From: Chloroflexota bacterium
GTDB lineage: Bacteria > Chloroflexota > Ktedonobacteria > Ktedonobacterales > Ktedonobacteraceae
Length of the DNA: 6,145 bases
Direction of reading: 5' to 3'
NCBI GenBank assembly: GCA_005881995.1
Contig: VBHV01000629.1
Span: 1 to 6,145 of the forward strand
In this document: one piece after another, positions 4,110 through 6,145 of the stretch
Layout of the letters: each line of letters starts with the position of its first letter
Position numbering within the stretch: the stretch's first letter is position 1
Made by a program: the position numbers and the translations under genes
The notes under the pieces: model-generated
Databases searched by the model: none
Seen by the model: only the letters and a program-made list of their open reading frames with translations
Told to the model about the DNA's origin: nothing

Positions 4110-6145
4110 ATGAATGCTGAAGCTTTAGTAGGAACAGTACTAGGAACCTGCACACTGCAACAACTGATCGGGCAAGGGGGTATGGGTGCGGTATATCTGG
4201 CCCAACAGTCACGTCCCCGGCGCCAGGTAGCGGTGAAAGTGTTGTTGCCAGCCACGGCCCTGAAACCACAGCATCTCGCAGCTTTCCTGGAGCGCTTCAG
4301 GCGTGAGACCGACGCTGCTGCTTCATTGGAACATCCCAATATTATGCCGGTGTACGAATATGGTGAACGTGATGGGCTGGCTTACCTGGTGATGCCTTAT
4401 GTCAGCGGTGGCACATTACGCGATGTCATGGAACGCGAAGGTCAGATCCTACTTCCCAAGAGTGTCAACTACCTGGAGCAACTGGCTGCCGCGTTGGATT
4501 TTGCGCATGCGCGTGGAGTCGTCCACCGGGATATCAAACCGGCTAATATTTTATTGACACCTGAAGGACGCCTGCTGCTGACTGACTTCGGATTGGTAAA
4601 GATTGTGACCGAGGAGGGTCAGATGCTGGTGCGCTTGACGGGTGCGGGCGCGCCTGTGGGAACGCCGGATTACATGTCCCCGGAGCAGGTGATGGGTGAT
4701 GAAGTTGATGGACGCGCCGACCTGTATTCGCTGGGCATCATCCTCTTCCAGATGGTCACAGGGACGACACCGTTCCAGGGGGAGACCCCTATGCAGATTG
4801 CTGCGCAACAGTTACACGCGCAGCCTCCCACTCCGCGCCGTTTCCGTCCCGATTTACCTGTCGCCGTTGAACAAGTCATCCTCAAGGCGCTCTCGAAACG
4901 TCCATCGGATCGTTATGCTAATGGCTTTGAGCTAGCCACAGCTTTCCGCCTGGCCTTATCCAACATAACAGCTCAAACTGTAGGGGCTCGATTTATCGAG
5001 CCCTCGCAAGCTGATCCATTTACAGGTGGTTCAGGGGTCTTCTCTCAACGTGGGCTATTTGATCCTAAATGGCAAACAGGCACTTTTGCCGCCGTGCAGA
5101 GTGCTGCATCCGGCAACGTTCCCGTGCCGAGCACTCCTCGTTCAACCGGTTTGCTATCCCGCACCGGCATGTTTCCAAAGGTCGGCTCGGAGAGCAGCGG
5201 AGCTATTCCTACCGCCAACGTAAACCTGCAAAATCCCGCGACCCCTCCCGGTATGTTTTCTGCTACAGGCGCACAACCAGCAGCATTTCAGGGGGGCTTG
5301 AAGGCACCATCAAAGAATGCGCCTATGGACAATGCCATGCCTCCGGTTCCTCAGACGCCAGCCAGGTCTCCTTCGACTTTCGCGGAGTCGGGCATTCGGC
5401 AATTGTCGCCTTCGCTGAACGTGTCCACGGGTTCGCTTACAGTACCGAATTACGATCAAGGTTCTCAAACCATCAAGTTGACGGGTCCGGTTAAAGTTGT
5501 GCAGGTGCCTGTGGCTCCCGGACAATACGTAACAGGGCTTTTACCCGTACCACCTGCCGTACAGCCTCCCGCTCCGGTGAAATCGGTCCCAAATATACTC
5601 AAGAACATAGTAATGGTGGCGGTTCTGTTGATACTGGTCCTCGGTGGTGCCGCCGGCTTCTGGTTTGTGCGCACGCATAATAGTCAGCCTACCACCGGTG
5701 CGCCGACGACAGGTACACAGGGAAAACCGAATTTGCAGGCTACCCTGGCTGCCCAGGCGACCGCTACTGCCCAGGCCAATACCATCCTTGCCGATCCACT
5801 CAGCTCGAATATCCGCAATTTGCCGGAGGGCACCAGTGCGACGAGAGCCTATGTATTTCAGAATGGCGCGTATCATATTACCGATTTAGGCAAGCAAGGT
5901 GTGGCTGTAGTGGTGCCTTATGCTCTGCCCAATGAGCCAATGGCCTATTCGCTTACCATGCAAGAGATTCGTGGAGATGATACCTCGCCTGTGAACTCCT
6001 TCGGTATGATCTTCCGCTACAACCAGCAGGCAGGTACCTTCTACAGCTTTGAAGTGGTCAATACCACCGGGGATAACGGCAAATACTGGTTCTACAAGTA
6101 CGATCCCAACAAGGCCAATCCCTGGACTCCCCTCTGGAGCCAGAA
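4110..6145 (+). CDS. Transmembrane Ser/Thr protein kinase with external sensor-like domain (3' partial)
   Basis: A Hanks-type (PknB-like) kinase anchored in the cytoplasmic membrane; 678 codons are visible with no stop before the window end. Kinase domain, about residues 12-283: glycine loop GQGGMGAVY 21-29, ATP lysine K43 in VAVKV, E66 in the RxE helix position, catalytic HRDIKPAN 139-146 (D141), DFG 159-161, activation-segment end GTPDYMSPEQ 184-193, and R268 of subdomain XI. All catalytic residues are present, and HRD marks it as an RD kinase normally switched on by activation-loop phosphorylation (T177 or T185 are candidates). A cytoplasmic Pro/Ser/Thr/Gly-rich linker covers about 286-494. 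One transmembrane helix is at about 500-520, then R521. An Ala/Thr/Gln stalk (about 541-557) leads to a beta-rich domain from 562 (LADPLSSN, FQNGAYHI, FGMIFRYN), probably a concanavalin A-like sandwich as in other Ktedonobacteria kinases; ligand unknown. The start is set by GAGGA 8 bases upstream and a kinase fold that begins at once. Confidence 0.93.
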   Translation, partial: MNAEALVGTVLGTCTLQQLIGQGGMGAVYLAQQSRPRRQVAVKVLLPATALKPQHLAAFLERFRRETDAAASLEHPNIMPVYEYGERDGLAYLVMPYVSGGTLRDVMEREGQILLPKSVNYLEQLAAALDFAHARGVVHRDIKPANILLTPEGRLLLTDFGLVKIVTEEGQMLVRLTGAGAPVGTPDYMSPEQVMGDEVDGRADLYSLGIILFQMVTGTTPFQGETPMQIAAQQLHAQPPTPRRFRPDLPVAVEQVILKALSKRPSDRYANGFELATAFRLALSNITAQTVGARFIEPSQADPFTGGSGVFSQRGLFDPKWQTGTFAAVQSAASGNVPVPSTPRSTGLLSRTGMFPKVGSESSGAIPTANVNLQNPATPPGMFSATGAQPAAFQGGLKAPSKNAPMDNAMPPVPQTPARSPSTFAESGIRQLSPSLNVSTGSLTVPNYDQGSQTIKLTGPVKVVQVPVAPGQYVTGLLPVPPAVQPPAPVKSVPNILKNIVMVAVLLILVLGGAAGFWFVRTHNSQPTTGAPTTGTQGKPNLQATLAAQATATAQANTILADPLSSNIRNLPEGTSATRAYVFQNGAYHITDLGKQGVAVVVPYALPNEPMAYSLTMQEIRGDDTSPVNSFGMIFRYNQQAGTFYSFEVVNTTGDNGKYWFYKYDPNKANPWTPLWSQ
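4979..5005 (+). repeat. Hairpin-forming GTAGGG element inside the kinase gene
   Basis: A perfect 9-base inverted repeat, GGGCTCGAT (4984-4992) and ATCGAGCCC (4995-5003), has only two bases between its arms and is preceded by TGTAG. It lies right after the kinase domain and is read in frame as residues 290-299 (TVGARFIEPS). The GTAGGG opening recalls the elements at 1023 and 2140. Such tight palindromes are unusual in coding DNA and more typical of small dispersed repeats, but a chance origin cannot be excluded for so short a sequence. Confidence 0.5.

Noticed and set aside
5069..5494. 141-codon frame overlapping the kinase linker, suggesting a frameshift or an overlapping gene
   Set aside because: The kinase frame is open without interruption from 4110 to the window end and its domains follow in the expected order, so no frameshift or extra gene is needed.
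1..6145. CRISPR array, tRNA/rRNA, transposase or phage genes
   Set aside because: No regularly spaced direct repeats, no cloverleaf or rRNA signature and no DDE or phage protein motifs were seen in either strand.

Overview
The window is a moderately GC-rich stretch of bacterial chromosome with three genes, all on the + strand: a PLP-dependent threonine/serine dehydratase (70-1026), a large Ski2/Mtr4-like DExH helicase with a DSHCT-type C-terminus (1242-3872), and a membrane-anchored Ser/Thr protein kinase (4110 to the window end, still open). The likely source is a Ktedonobacteria-type member of the Chloroflexota. The grounds are the kinase layout (kinase, long disordered linker, one transmembrane helix, Ala/Thr/Gln stalk, external beta-rich domain), the DSHCT helicase and the G-rich 'GTAGGG' dispersed repeats. 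This placement is inference from family knowledge, not a search result.

Layout. Positions 1-69 hold an AT-rich leader with a possible extended -10 promoter and a 24-bp dyad. The dehydratase follows. Its stop codon lies inside the left arm of a 127-bp imperfect inverted repeat (1022-1148) that fills much of the gap to the helicase. Downstream of the repeat is a good extended -10 promoter (1169-1197) whose -10 box lies within one arm of a perfect 8-bp inverted repeat (1189-1219). The helicase carries all core SF2 motifs, but a low-complexity linker between its RecA-like domains contains what looks like an in-frame, repeat-derived piece (about 2140-2203). A 237-bp gap (3873-4109) with nested inverted repeats separates the helicase from the kinase. 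The kinase domain is complete. Just after it lies another hairpin-forming 'GTAGGG' element in coding sequence (4979-5005), then a linker with a repeated Gly-aromatic motif, the membrane segment and the start of an extracytoplasmic domain cut by the window edge.

The three genes share no obvious pathway. Each has its own upstream gap with a plausible promoter and symmetric elements, so they look like three separate transcription units in a housekeeping/accessory mix rather than one system. I see no phage, CRISPR, toxin-antitoxin or biosynthetic cluster. The most interesting signal is the dispersed G-rich palindromic repeat: one intergenic copy that supplies a stop codon, and two candidate fragments sitting in frame in the disordered linkers of two unrelated proteins.
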